From the NCBI GenBank assembly GCA_020638065.1, contig JACKJG010000005.1, forward strand, positions 62,001 to 126,000: a DNA stretch of 64,000 nucleotides, read 5' to 3'. This DNA comes from Hyphomicrobiaceae bacterium. Lineage in GTDB: Bacteria > Pseudomonadota > Alphaproteobacteria > Rhizobiales > Devosiaceae. The notes under the pieces were generated by a model that worked only from the letters and a program-made list of their open reading frames with translations, had not been told where the DNA came from and searched no databases. Of this stretch, positions 45,124 through 53,942 are shown in pieces (positions within the stretch are counted from its first letter, which is position 1; each line of letters starts with the position of its first letter). A program made the position numbers and the translations under genes.

Positions 45124-45290
45124 GAATCCAACCTGTTCTGTCGTGGTCCGCGCATTGCACGAAAAGTGCCGCCACGGGCCGCATAAGGCTCCGGTCCGCG
45201 AACCGCCTTAGCCCACCTGCGACCATGTGGCAAGGGCAACCCGGACAAAGCCACCGGGAATTGAATTATCCCCAAAAACGCATGTGTGAC

Positions 45291-45319
45291 AAAACGAAAG
45301 GCCTCCCGAAGGAGGCCTT
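45291..45319 (-). terminator. Intrinsic terminator after the outer membrane protein gene
   Basis: A perfect 9-bp stem AAGGCCTCC / GGAGGCCTT with a four-base loop, followed on the minus strand by TCGTTTTG. It lies about 60 bases past the stop of the beta-barrel gene and separates it from the nuo operon. Confidence 0.75.
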
Positions 45320-45377
45320 GATGAAGTCAATTCCGGTGCCGTCTTTTTGCCCGTTCGGGCCGCGGCGCTTTCGGTGA

Positions 45378-45926
45378 TTATTGCATGTGCCAGAGCAAGC
45401 CAACGGTCGCCTTGGCCGCGTCCGGCGCAGCACCCCAGGTGCCGATGCCGAGCAGTTCGCCACGGACGCTCATGCTGTCGGTCGCCGCGAACTCAACGCC
45501 GCCGCCAATGCCATAAACGCCCGTACCGCCGGCAATACCCGGGCCACCCGCAGCGTAAACCATCACGTTGTCAGACGGGGCAAAGCCGAGACGGCCAAGC
45601 AGGAAGCCATCGAACACGGTGCCGGACGTGCCGACATCGACAGAGCCCTGCACTTCTAGACCACCAAGCACCGTATCGGTCAGGAAGAAATTCACACCCG
45701 CGACGCCGCCGACGCTGAATGCAGCCGTGTCAGGCGCAACCAGATAAGCTGACGTGCCGTCCCAGATGCCACCACCGGTCACACCAATGTAGAAGCCTTC
45801 GAAATTGAAGGCCGAATAGGTCGGCGTGTAAGGCGTATAGGGTTCAGAAAAATCGGCCGCTGAAGCCGCGCCGGCGAATCCTGCGCTCGCAAGAAGTGCC
45901 AGTGCCAGTGTGCGAAGTTTGGTCAT
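45378..45926 (-). CDS. Small outer membrane beta-barrel (porin-like) protein
   Basis: A 182-residue secreted protein. A classical signal peptide (MTKLRTLALALLASAGFAGA, ending ASA before ADFSEP) is followed by alternating Gly/aromatic-rich strands such as FNFEGFYIGVTGGGIWDG and VFDGFLLGRLGFAPSDNVMV, as in eight-stranded Omp25/OmpA-like barrels of Rhizobiales. The C-terminus LLWHMQ is not a classical terminal Phe. The ATG at 45926 is preferred since the signal peptide starts there. Function beyond the barrel fold is unknown. Confidence 0.75.
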   Translation of the reverse strand: MTKLRTLALALLASAGFAGAASAADFSEPYTPYTPTYSAFNFEGFYIGVTGGGIWDGTSAYLVAPDTAAFSVGGVAGVNFFLTDTVLGGLEVQGSVDVGTSGTVFDGFLLGRLGFAPSDNVMVYAAGGPGIAGGTGVYGIGGGVEFAATDSMSVRGELLGIGTWGAAPDAAKATVGLLWHMQ

Positions 45927-46177
45927 GTCCCCCACTCCTATGGGAAGTTGCATCAATCCGGTAAACATTTAGGCGCAAATGCCCCCCTTTTTCAACCGTC
46001 AGGGCCATTCACGATTTTGGACTGGTAAGCAATTTCATGCAATTTTGTCCAAATTGTCTCAAATTGAAACAAAATGGCATCAGTGGACCGCAACCGGATC
46101 GGCCACATCGTGATGCCAAGCCACAATTCGGGGAATTGCCACCCAATTTGCGCGATCATCAGGATTTTGGCGGAAAG

Positions 46178-46254
<77 letters not shown>

Positions 46255-46412
46255 TCAAACGCCCGGATTGACCGGTCGGGGACGCGCTCGTTTACCCATG
46301 CCGCCCTACCCTGTCAAGCAATCCCTGCCCCCAAATTCAATTTGAGTCACCGCACTTGTTTGCAGCTGTGAAAGCCATCACATAAGCTGGACCTGACAGG
46401 TGGAGCTTGGAC

Positions 46413-46622
46413 ATGAAACTTGATCAGATTGTCTTGGGGTTAGTCGTATTCGCGGGCCTGATGTATGCGGGGTTTCTCGTCAGCACGGCCCTGCTTGTGG
46501 CGCCTTGGGGATTGCTTGCTCTGATCCCGTTTGGCGTCTTCATCGTCATCCTTGGAATTGTGATCTACCAGAAGATCAACAATCGCGAGGACGATTATTA
46601 CGAAAAGAACATAGACAAATAG
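46413..46622 (+). CDS. Small two-segment membrane protein of unknown function
   Basis: A 69-residue protein MKLDQIVLGLVVFAGLMYAG..., with two hydrophobic stretches (about 5-27 and 33-53) and an acidic tail NNREDDYYEKNIDK. The ATG at 46413 has GGAG seven bases upstream; a TTG two codons earlier is less well placed. It lies ten bases before the UPF0145 gene, so the two are probably one transcript. Function is unknown. Confidence 0.75.
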   Translation: MKLDQIVLGLVVFAGLMYAGFLVSTALLVAPWGLLALIPFGVFIVILGIVIYQKINNREDDYYEKNIDK

Positions 46623-46632
46623 GAGTCGCGAA

Positions 46633-46950
46633 ATGCTCACCACGACCTCGGAACAGATCGCCGGCTACCAGATTGTCGAAACGCTCGGTATTGCGCGCGG
46701 CAACACCATCCGGGCACGCCACGTTGGAACCGACATTGTCGCCGGTTTGAGAAATCTCGTTGGCGGCGAAGTATCGGAATACACCAAACTCATGGGCGAA
46801 GCCCGCGAACAGGCCCATGACCGCATGATGGAAGACGCGCGGCGTATGGGTGCCGATGCTGTGGTCAGCGTTCGCTTTTCAACGTCCATGATCGCCCAGG
46901 GTGCAGCGGAAATCCTCGCCTACGGAACGGCGGTCAAACTCGGCAACTGA
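46633..46950 (+). CDS. UPF0145 (YbjQ-like) protein
   Basis: A 105-residue protein of the YbjQ/UPF0145 family, with GIARGNTIRARHVGTDI, EYTKLMGEAREQAHDRM and a GADAVVSVRF strand typical of these small pentamer-forming domains. The family is called heavy-metal-binding in databases, but its role is not established. AGGAG precedes the start. It ends 34 bases from the convergent mntH stop. Confidence 0.88.
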   Translation: MLTTTSEQIAGYQIVETLGIARGNTIRARHVGTDIVAGLRNLVGGEVSEYTKLMGEAREQAHDRMMEDARRMGADAVVSVRFSTSMIAQGAAEILAYGTAVKLGN

Positions 46951-46984
46951 TCTGCCCGGCAATTCGTCGGACAGCTTCCGATGG

Positions 46985-48292
46985 CTAAAGCAACCCGAAC
47001 ACGCCTGCCAGCAGGGTGAAGTTGAGCGCCAGCACGACGATGGCCGCCGCGACCGCCGCGAGAATGGTGATGGGACGGTTGACAAACTCGCCCATAAGCG
47101 ACCGCTTTGAAGTGAAATGCAGCAGCGCGATCATCGGAATGGGCAAGGCAAGCGACAGCACGACCTGGCTCATTACCAGCGCCTGCGTTGCCCCGACCCC
47201 CAAGGCAACGACAGCAAACGCCGGAACCATGGTCACCAGCCGCCGCACCAGCACGGGAATGCGGAATCCCACAAAGCCCTGCATGATCATCTGGCCGGCC
47301 ATCGTGCCCACGACCGAACTCGAAATGCCCGAAGCGATGAGTGATACCAGAAACACGGCGCTGGCGGCGACGCCAAGCAACGGCGTCAGCGTGTGATAGG
47401 CCGTTTCGATTTCGGCCACTTCCGGATGGCCCGCATGAAAGGCGTTTGACGCCATCACCACCATTGCCATGTTGACCAGTCCCGCCCCCGCCAGCGCGAT
47501 CAATACCTCTATGTTCGAGAACCTGACCATCATCCGCCGTTCGCGGTCGTCGTTCGGCTTGACCCGTGACTGCGTCAGACCGGAATGCAGGAACACGGCA
47601 TGCGGCATGACCGTCGCTCCGATAATACCGACCGAAATCAAAAGTGCCGTATGATCGGCAAAGCCGGGCGTGACGAGGCCGACCGCGACCCCGCTCCAAT
47701 CGGTCGGTGCCAGAAAAAGTTCGACCGCATAGCAAAGCCCAATCACGCTCACGAAACCGCCGATGAGCAGTTCCATGGGGCGAAACCCGTGCCGCTCCAT
47801 CATCAGGATGGCGTAGGTGACAATGGCCGTGATGACCATGCCCGCCAGAAGCGGAATGCCGGCCAAAAGCGAAAGGCCGATCGCACCGCCCAGGAATTCC
47901 GCCAGATCGGTCGCCATCGCCGCGATCTCGGAGACGATCCACATTACGATGACGAGCGGCAACGGATACTGTTCCCGGCACATTTCGGCCAGGTTGCGCC
48001 CAGTCACGATGCCGAGCTTGGCGGATAATGCCTGAAACAGCATCGCAATCAGGTTTGCGCCGAGAAGCACCCACAGCAACGAATAGCCGTATCCCGCACC
48101 CGCCTGGATGTTGGTCGCGAAATTTCCCGGATCCATGTAGGCGATCGACGCGATCACCGCCGGACCGAAAAACGGCAGCATGGCCCGCCAGCCACGTGTC
48201 TTGCCTGACAGCACGTCACGGACGCGTCCCTCGGTCCTCTGCGTTAATCCCTTCAATCCATGAAAACTGGATTTCGCGGTATCAATTGCCAT
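46985..48292 (-). CDS. mntH: Nramp-type Mn(II)/H+ symporter MntH
   Basis: A 435-residue Nramp transporter with about 11 membrane segments. The metal-site DPGN is in YMDPGNFATNIQAG of segment 1 and the second metal-site strand is in GATVMPHAVFLHSG of segment 6. It imports manganese with protons. It is divergent from mntR, and its promoter is overlapped by an ATAGC-N4-GCTAT operator, so it should be repressed when manganese is plentiful. Confidence 0.94.
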   Translation of the reverse strand: MAIDTAKSSFHGLKGLTQRTEGRVRDVLSGKTRGWRAMLPFFGPAVIASIAYMDPGNFATNIQAGAGYGYSLLWVLLGANLIAMLFQALSAKLGIVTGRNLAEMCREQYPLPLVIVMWIVSEIAAMATDLAEFLGGAIGLSLLAGIPLLAGMVITAIVTYAILMMERHGFRPMELLIGGFVSVIGLCYAVELFLAPTDWSGVAVGLVTPGFADHTALLISVGIIGATVMPHAVFLHSGLTQSRVKPNDDRERRMMVRFSNIEVLIALAGAGLVNMAMVVMASNAFHAGHPEVAEIETAYHTLTPLLGVAASAVFLVSLIASGISSSVVGTMAGQMIMQGFVGFRIPVLVRRLVTMVPAFAVVALGVGATQALVMSQVVLSLALPIPMIALLHFTSKRSLMGEFVNRPITILAAVAAAIVVLALNFTLLAGVFGLL

Positions 48293-48313
48293 TTTTTGTC
48301 TCTCGCTAAGATT

Positions 48314-48329
48314 TATAGCATAGGCTATA
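48314..48329. promoter_or_regulatory. MntR operator (TATAGC-ATAG-GCTATA)
   Basis: A perfect inverted repeat matching the core ATAGC-N4-GCTAT of the E. coli-type MntR box. It lies 22 bases before the mntH start and about 130 bases from mntR. It overlaps the expected -10 of the minus-strand promoter whose TTGACA is at 48345-48350. Confidence 0.8.
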
Positions 48330-48344
48330 CTTTTATGGAATTTA

Positions 48345-48350
48345 TGTCAA
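48345..48350 (-). promoter_or_regulatory. -35 element of the mntH promoter
   Basis: TTGACA on the minus strand, with the -10 region falling within the MntR box 15-17 bases downstream. Confidence 0.55.
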
Positions 48351-48456
48351 CCCTGCATCCCTATTTTCGAGAGCTGCATAACCCGGTCTCGATTTTTCTA
48401 CCGATTCGGGACAGGATGGATGAACAGCGGACAGAACGACACGGAAACCAAGCGGT

Positions 48457-48891
48457 TTGAGCAAGGACATCACACAGCCCGAAACCCGCGCAGCAGCGTT
48501 CCAGAAGGTGCGCGAATCGCAAAGCAGTGCGCTGTTTGAGGATTATGTGGAACTGATCGACGACCTCGTCCGCAGCACGGGGGAAGCCCGTCAGGTCGAT
48601 ATCGCTGCCAATCTCGGTGTCACCCAGCCAACCGTTGCACGCGCACTCGATCGGCTTGCCGAAGCCGGACTTGTCGAACGCAAGCCTTATCGCGGCGTCT
48701 TCCTGAGTGCCAAGGGCGAAGAGCTGGCCGCAAGCGGCCGCCGCCGGCACGCAATCGTTGAAGCATTTCTGATCGATATCGGCGTCGATGCCGAGACTGC
48801 GCGCATCGACGCGGAAGGCATCGAACATTATGTCAGCGACGAAACCCTTGCGGCATTCGCCGCCTATTCCGCCGGAAAAGGCAAACGCTGA
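48457..48891 (+). CDS. mntR: Manganese-responsive regulator MntR (DtxR family)
   Basis: A 144-residue DtxR-type regulator: winged helix-turn-helix at about 30-80 (QVDIAANLGVTQPTVARALD, LVERKPYRGVFLSAKG) followed by the metal-binding dimer helices with RRRHAIVEAFL and DAEGIEHYVSDE. The proposed start is TTG at 48457; no strong ribosome binding site is seen, so the true start could differ. Divergence from mntH with an MntR box between supports the assignment. Confidence 0.9.
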   Translation: MSKDITQPETRAAAFQKVRESQSSALFEDYVELIDDLVRSTGEARQVDIAANLGVTQPTVARALDRLAEAGLVERKPYRGVFLSAKGEELAASGRRRHAIVEAFLIDIGVDAETARIDAEGIEHYVSDETLAAFAAYSAGKGKR

Positions 48892-48915
48892 AACCAACTG
48901 CCAGACTGGTGGAAT

Positions 48916-48991
48916 TGGTGGGCGGTGAGAGGCTCGAACTCCCGACATCCTCGGTGTAAACGAGGCGCTCTACCAACTGAGCTAACCGCCC
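48916..48991 (-). tRNA. tRNA-Val (TAC)
   Basis: A 76-base minus-strand cloverleaf: GGGCGGTT acceptor, anticodon loop TTTACAC with TAC flanked by CCTCG/CGAGG, GTTCGAGCC T-loop and encoded CCA. Confidence 0.97.
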
Positions 48992-49019
48992 TGCCCGCGT
49001 GCGCGCAGCGCTGCACTCA

Positions 49020-49126
49020 ATAGAGCATGTTCAGGAAAAGTGCAAAGCGGATTTCCGGTCGAACATGCGCCAAAACAAGAACCCGGACCATGTGTTTTGG
49101 TTCCATCAAAACCTGAAATGGTCCGG
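49020..49126. repeat. Two adjacent palindromes, Rhizobiales-type intergenic repeat
   Basis: The first palindrome pairs GCATGTTC (49025-49032) with GAACATGC (49061-49068), with inner GGAAA/TTTCC. Its text resembles the dispersed palindromic repeats of Rhizobiales that begin AGAGCATG and carry GGAAAAGTG. The second pairs CCGGACCAT (49083-49091) with ATGGTCCGG (49118-49126) around an inner GTTTTG/CAAAAC stem. It lies between tRNA-Val and the HU terminator. Confidence 0.6.
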
Positions 49127-49163
49127 ACATTGCACCGACCGGCGCCAACACAATCCCGCCCAT

Positions 49164-49196
49164 AAACAAAAAGGCTCCGGACTGTGCCGGAGCCTT
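49164..49196 (-). terminator. Intrinsic terminator after hup
   Basis: A 10-bp stem AAGGCTCCGG / CCGGAGCCTT with a six-base loop, followed on the minus strand by TTTGTTT. It begins 23 bases past the HU stop. Confidence 0.9.
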
Positions 49197-49218
49197 GTCA
49201 ATCAATGTCGACGCGAGG

Positions 49219-49491
49219 TCAGTTGATCGCGTCCTTGAGGCCCTTGCCGGGCTTGAACTTGGCCTGGTTGGAAGCCGGGATATCGATCTCGGCGCCAGTC
49301 GCAGGGTTGCGGCCCTTTGTGGCCTTGCGGCGGGAAACGGCAAACGTACCGAAGCCGACCAGACGGACATCATCGCCGCTCTTGAGCGCGGACGTAATCG
49401 CGTCAAACACGGCATCAACGGCGTCAGACGCCTGTGACTTGGTGATATCTGCGCGCTCGGCAACAACGCCGGCCAGATCATTCTTGTTCAT
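49219..49491 (-). CDS. hupB: DNA-binding protein HU
   Basis: A 90-residue nucleoid protein: MNKNDLAGVVAERADITKSQ, the beta-arm region GFGTFAVSRRKATKGRNPATG and the Pro-containing tip. The ATG at 49491 has GAGG upstream and is the canonical HU start; an upstream extension of 53 residues is not conserved. It lies downstream of lon as in many proteobacteria, with the MFS gene between. Confidence 0.96.
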   Translation of the reverse strand: MNKNDLAGVVAERADITKSQASDAVDAVFDAITSALKSGDDVRLVGFGTFAVSRRKATKGRNPATGAEIDIPASNQAKFKPGKGLKDAIN

Positions 49492-49650
49492 TGAACTTAC
49501 CTCACGAAATTTGCGCCACGACCGATAGTGGCCGCGGGTGCCGGGACATTTTGGCGATTCTGCCCCAAAGGCAAGGATTTCTGCGCCTTTGCGGCAGTTT
49601 TTTGGGGGATTTGCGGATGGAACCACGAAAATCTGGTACCTTGTGGCCAA

Positions 49651-50862
49651 TCAGGCCGCAACGCTGGGTTTTTCGGGCTCCCCGTCACCGCTCCCCCGGC
49701 TCTGGCGCAAGATCATCAAGACGATGACAAGAATATAGATCAGCGCGGCGCTCATCCACATCATACCCGGCCACCAGCCCTTCGAGGCCGCGTATACCGA
49801 GGTGAAAAACAAGGGCCCGAAAATGGCCGCCAGCGAACCGAGGCTTGCCAGAACGCCTTGCAGCCGCCCCTGAAAGTCCTTGCCCACGGTTTGTGTGGCC
49901 AGAGATTGCAGGGCGGGAACGCCGATGCCCCCGAGCGCGAACAACGGCATGATCGCAAACACCCAGATCCCGTCCGTCAAAAAGGCAAGAATGATCAGCG
50001 CCACACATTCGGCCACAAATCCGATCAGCGCGGCATTCACATCGCCAAAGCGTTTGGCCGCCCAGCCTGGCAGAAGCGCCTGAGCGCCGGCATGCAGCAA
50101 ACCAAAGAACGTCAGCGACAGCCCGATCATCCATGGCGACCAGGCAAACTGCTCCCCGCCATAGAGCGCCCAGGCCGTTCCATAAACCTGCCCGGTCAGG
50201 CTGAGCAGACCGAAAACAACCAGAAACGGCAACAACGCCCGGATCCCGATTGCCCATTGCAGCGGCTTGATAGGGTTGAGCTCGGACCATTTGAAACCCT
50301 CAGGTGCGGCATGCCGGGTTTCCGGCAGCACGAAAAGAGCCAGCCCGAAATTCAGAAAGTTGAGCACCGCCGCCGCCAGAAACGGCGCCCGCAGCCAGTA
50401 TTCGCCCAGAAGACCTCCGATGGCTGGTCCGACAATGAACCCGATGCCGAACATGGCATGAAGAAAGCCAAATCGCTGCGCGCGCTGGGATTCATCGGAA
50501 ATGTCGGTGATATAGGCCACGGCGACCGAAAGGTTGGCACTTGTCAGGCCGGCAATCATCCTTGTGACGAACACCACCCACAAATAGGGCGTCAGCGCCA
50601 TCACCACATAATCAATCGCAGCGCCCAAGAGCGAAATCATCAGGACCATCCGCCGCCCGAAACGGTCGCTCAGAACACCCAGAACCGGCGCAAAGATGAA
50701 TTGCATGAGCGCATAAACCGCGATGAACACGCCATAGAGCAAGTCGACGTCGCGCATGTGCGCCAGTTCGCGCATCAGGTCGGGCAGAATCGGAAAGATC
50801 AACCCGATCCCGACGGCATCGAGCGCAACCGCAAACAGAATGATCAGCAATGCCCGGTTCAT
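49651..50862 (-). CDS. TetA-like MFS efflux transporter
   Basis: A 403-residue, 12-segment major facilitator of the TCR/Tet family. Motif A is GVLSDRFGRRMVLM between segments 2 and 3 and motif C-like text GFIVGPAIGGLLG is in segment 5. Substrate cannot be told from sequence; similarity to tetracycline exporters does not show resistance. The ATG at 50862 starts MNRALLIILFAVALD; the Arg-rich longer frame overlaps lon and is rejected. Confidence 0.85.
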   Translation of the reverse strand: MNRALLIILFAVALDAVGIGLIFPILPDLMRELAHMRDVDLLYGVFIAVYALMQFIFAPVLGVLSDRFGRRMVLMISLLGAAIDYVVMALTPYLWVVFVTRMIAGLTSANLSVAVAYITDISDESQRAQRFGFLHAMFGIGFIVGPAIGGLLGEYWLRAPFLAAAVLNFLNFGLALFVLPETRHAAPEGFKWSELNPIKPLQWAIGIRALLPFLVVFGLLSLTGQVYGTAWALYGGEQFAWSPWMIGLSLTFFGLLHAGAQALLPGWAAKRFGDVNAALIGFVAECVALIILAFLTDGIWVFAIMPLFALGGIGVPALQSLATQTVGKDFQGRLQGVLASLGSLAAIFGPLFFTSVYAASKGWWPGMMWMSAALIYILVIVLMILRQSRGSGDGEPEKPSVAA

Positions 50863-50883
50863 GGTGACTGTCCCAATCCACCC

Positions 50884-50911
50884 AAAAACAAACCGCGCTC
50901 GCGCGCGGTTT
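50884..50911 (-). terminator. Intrinsic terminator after lon
   Basis: A 9-bp stem AAACCGCGC / GCGCGGTTT with a four-base loop, followed by GTTTTTG on the minus strand, 28 bases past the lon stop. Confidence 0.85.
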
Positions 50912-50939
50912 GAAGTTTCGTCTGCTATTGGGTCAGCGC

Positions 50940-53372
50940 TTAATGCGCCAGACCCGCGCCTTCGCCTTCGGCTTCGCCGAGATCGTCGACCTTGGCGTGA
51001 GCTTCGTCTTCGGCGCTCCACTCGATGGGCTCCGGTTGGCTCACCAGCGCGTGCTGGATCACCTGATCCATCCGCGAGACCGGAATGATCTCCAGACCCT
51101 TGGTCACAGATTCCGGCATTTCGCGCAGATCATGCACATTGTCTTCAGGGATTAGCACCGTCTTGATGCCACCCCGAAGTGCCGCGAGCAGTTTTTCCTT
51201 GAGTCCGCCAATCGGCAGCACCCTGCCCCGCAGGGTAATCTCGCCGGTCATGGCAACATCGTTGCGCACCGGAATCTGCGTCAGGATGGAAACGATCGTC
51301 GTCGCCATGGCAATACCCGCCGACGGACCGTCCTTGGGCGTTGCGCCTTCAGGCACGTGCAGGTGCACGTCAGTCTTTTCGAACTTCGGCGGTTCGATCC
51401 CGAAATCGAGCGCCCGCGACTTCACGTAGGCGGTCGCAGCGGTCACGCTTTCCTTCATGACGTCCTTGAGGTTGCCGGTCACGGTGAACCGGCCCTTGCC
51501 GGGCGAAGACACGCCTTCGATCGTCAGCAATTCGCCACCGACGCTGGTCCAGGCCAGACCGGTGACAACACCGACCTTGGCATCCTGTTCGATCTCGCCA
51601 AAGCGGAACGGCGGCGGGCCCAGATAATCATCAAGAACCTCCGGCGTCACCGTCACGGACTTGGCGCCTTCGGCCATGATCGTCTTGATGGCCTTGCGCA
51701 TCAGCTTGGCGATCTCGCGCTTGAGGCTGCGAACGCCCGCTTCGCGCGTATAGCGCCGGACGATGGTCAGGAGCGACTCGTCGGGAAGTGAAAATTCCTC
51801 GTCCTTCAGACCGTTCTCGGACATTGCCTGCGGAATGAGATGCTGACGGGCGATCTCGCACTTCTCCTCTTCCGTGTAACCGCTGAGCCGGATGATCTCC
51901 ATACGGTCCATCAGAGGTCCGGGAATGTTCAAAGTGTTGGCCGTGGTCACGAACATCACATCGGAAAGGTCGAAATCGACCTCAAGATAATGGTCCGCGA
52001 ACGTGCTGTTCTGCTCGGGATCGAGCACTTCGAGAAGCGCCGACGACGGATCGCCGCGGAAATCCATGCCCATCTTGTCGATCTCGTCGAGCAGGAACAG
52101 CGGATTGCTCTTGCCCGCCTTTTTCAGCGACTGGACGACTTTGCCCGGCATCGAACCGATATAAGTCCGCCGGTGCCCGCGGATTTCAGCTTCGTCACGC
52201 ACGCCGCCAAGCGACATGCGGATGAATTCGCGGCCCGTTGCCTTGCCAATCGACTTGCCCAGTGAGGTCTTGCCGACGCCCGGAGGACCAACAAGGCAAA
52301 GGATCGGGCCCTTCAATTTGCCCATCCGTGCCTGCACGGCGAGATATTCGAGAATCCGTTCCTTGACCTTTTCGAGCCCGTAGTGGTCGTGGTTGAGGAT
52401 CGTTTCGGCCTGCTTGAGGTCCTTCTTGACCTTGCTCTTCTTGCCCCAGGGCAAGCTCAAGAGCCAATCGAGATAATTGCGGACCACCGTCGCTTCGGCC
52501 GACATCGGGCTCATCTGCTTGAGCTTCTTGAGTTCGGCATTGGCCTTTTCGCGGGCTTCCTTGCTCAGCTTGGTCTTGGCAATCTTTTCCTCGAGCTCGC
52601 CGAGCTCATTGCCGCCATCCTCGCCTTCGCCCAGCTCACGCTGGATCGCCTTCATCTGCTCGTTGAGATAATACTCGCGCTGGGTCTTCTCCATCTGGCG
52701 CTTGACCCGCCCGCGAATGCGCTTCTCGACCTGCAACACGCCGATTTCGCTCTCCATGAGAACGAGAATCTGTTCCAGCCGCTCGGCAACGGAAATCATG
52801 CCGAGAAGCTGTTCTTTTTCCTCGATCTTGATCAGCAGGTGAGAGGCGAGCGTGTCCGCCAGCTTCGACGGCTCGTCGATCTGTTTCACCGCCGCAACGA
52901 CGTCAGACGCGATCTTCTTGTTCAGTTTCACATAGTTTTCGAACTCGGAAACCGCCGAACGCGCCAGCGCCTCGACCTCGATTTTGTCATAGGACTGCTC
53001 GAGCAGTTCAGTCGCACGGGCGACGTAATATTCGTCGGTCTGCACATACTCGTCGACGGTCGCGCGCTTGAGGCCCTCAACCAGAATCTTGACGGTTCCG
53101 TCCGGCAGTTTGAGCAATTGCAGCACGGACCCTATTGTGCCGGTCGAATAGATTTCTTCCGGTGCGGGATCGTCTTCCTGCTCGTTCTTCTGGGTGACGA
53201 TGAGGATATGCTTGTCTTCGCGCATCACCTCTTCCAGCGCCTTGACCGATTTCTCGCGCCCCACGAACAACGGGACGATCATGCCGGGAAACACAACAAT
53301 GTTTCTCAGCGGCAAAACCGGATAGGTGCGCCCGTCAGCCGGGCCAGAGGATTGCAGTGACAAATCAGCCAT
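50940..53372 (-). CDS. lon: ATP-dependent protease Lon
   Basis: An 810-residue AAA+ protease. The N-terminal substrate domain opens YPVLPLRNIVVFPGMIVPLF. Walker A is GPPGVGKTSLGKSI, and the catalytic Ser is in KDGPSAGIAM with the partner Lys in LPIGGLKEKLLAA. It degrades misfolded and regulatory proteins. The ATG at 53372 has AAGGAA upstream; the longer start is not conserved. A heat-shock promoter lies about 100 bases upstream. Confidence 0.97.
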   Translation of the reverse strand: MADLSLQSSGPADGRTYPVLPLRNIVVFPGMIVPLFVGREKSVKALEEVMREDKHILIVTQKNEQEDDPAPEEIYSTGTIGSVLQLLKLPDGTVKILVEGLKRATVDEYVQTDEYYVARATELLEQSYDKIEVEALARSAVSEFENYVKLNKKIASDVVAAVKQIDEPSKLADTLASHLLIKIEEKEQLLGMISVAERLEQILVLMESEIGVLQVEKRIRGRVKRQMEKTQREYYLNEQMKAIQRELGEGEDGGNELGELEEKIAKTKLSKEAREKANAELKKLKQMSPMSAEATVVRNYLDWLLSLPWGKKSKVKKDLKQAETILNHDHYGLEKVKERILEYLAVQARMGKLKGPILCLVGPPGVGKTSLGKSIGKATGREFIRMSLGGVRDEAEIRGHRRTYIGSMPGKVVQSLKKAGKSNPLFLLDEIDKMGMDFRGDPSSALLEVLDPEQNSTFADHYLEVDFDLSDVMFVTTANTLNIPGPLMDRMEIIRLSGYTEEEKCEIARQHLIPQAMSENGLKDEEFSLPDESLLTIVRRYTREAGVRSLKREIAKLMRKAIKTIMAEGAKSVTVTPEVLDDYLGPPPFRFGEIEQDAKVGVVTGLAWTSVGGELLTIEGVSSPGKGRFTVTGNLKDVMKESVTAATAYVKSRALDFGIEPPKFEKTDVHLHVPEGATPKDGPSAGIAMATTIVSILTQIPVRNDVAMTGEITLRGRVLPIGGLKEKLLAALRGGIKTVLIPEDNVHDLREMPESVTKGLEIIPVSRMDQVIQHALVSQPEPIEWSAEDEAHAKVDDLGEAEGEGAGLAH

Positions 53373-53471
53373 TTGATTTCCTTGCTTAGAGGCCACCTGC
53401 AGGACGGCAGGTGACAATTGACCTCACCGCTACGCCCTTTCCTAGGCACGCGGCGGTGATTCCTCGTTCAT

Positions 53472-53499
53472 AGATAGGGTGACCCAGCCGCGTGGCAAG
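53472..53499 (-). promoter_or_regulatory. RpoH (sigma-32) promoter of lon
   Basis: On the minus strand CTTG (53496-53499), 17 bases, CCTATCT (53472-53478), matching the alphaproteobacterial heat-shock consensus CTTG-N17/18-CYTATNT. It ends about 100 bases before the lon start. Confidence 0.7.
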
Positions 53500-53613
53500 A
53501 TCAACGGTTCAAATTTGCCAGGTCGCGGCGCCAGATGGCGAAGGGGACTGGCGCGTTCCGCGTGAACGTGCAAACTGGTTTTCAACGGAATGCGCCCTGC
53601 CCGCGGAGCGAAC

Positions 53614-53901
53614 ATGAACATCTGGGTTTTGTTGATTTTGGTCATCGGTCTGACGCTGATCATGCATCAGGTCCTGCGGCCTCTCCGGGTGTTGCGGCGG
53701 CGCGAATTCTGGTTGGCCCATCTCTTCATGTGGGCGGGATTGTGGATGATCTGGGGCTTTGTTGTATTCCAGCACCCGGAGGCCGATCTCAGCGACATGA
53801 CGATGCTGATGGGCGCCATCTGGACTTTGGGTGGCGGGATTTGCTTCGCGTTTCTCTATGTCACGCGCCACCTGGCCGCAAACAAGCGCGGCAACGAATA
53901 G
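53614..53901 (+). CDS. Small three-segment membrane protein
   Basis: A 95-residue protein MNIWVLLILVIGLTLIMHQV... with three hydrophobic stretches (about 2-19, 34-53 and 65-86) and a basic tail. GGAG lies five bases before ATG 53614; an ATG at 53590 is eight codons earlier but less well placed. It is transcribed alone between the divergent lon and convergent clpX. No family is recognised with certainty. Confidence 0.75.
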   Translation: MNIWVLLILVIGLTLIMHQVLRPLRVLRRREFWLAHLFMWAGLWMIWGFVVFQHPEADLSDMTMLMGAIWTLGGGICFAFLYVTRHLAANKRGNE

Positions 53902-53913
53902 CTGCCGCGCTTG
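53883..53913. terminator. Bidirectional terminator between the small membrane gene and clpX
   Basis: An 11-bp perfect inverted repeat CAAGCGCGGCA / TGCCGCGCTTG overlaps the plus-strand stop. It is followed by AATTTTCTC on plus and TTTGCGG on minus, so it can serve both convergent genes. Confidence 0.6.
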
Positions 53914-53942
53914 GCAATTTTCTCAAAACTTACTGGTGCCGA

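Noticed and set aside
45124..45290. Promoter of the nuo operon
   Set aside because: The gap must hold one, but no convincing -35/-10 pair could be chosen by eye.
49528..50913. Plus-strand open frame of 461 codons opposite the MFS gene
   Set aside because: Antisense shadow with Arg/Gln/His-rich translation; the 12-segment transporter on the other strand is clear.
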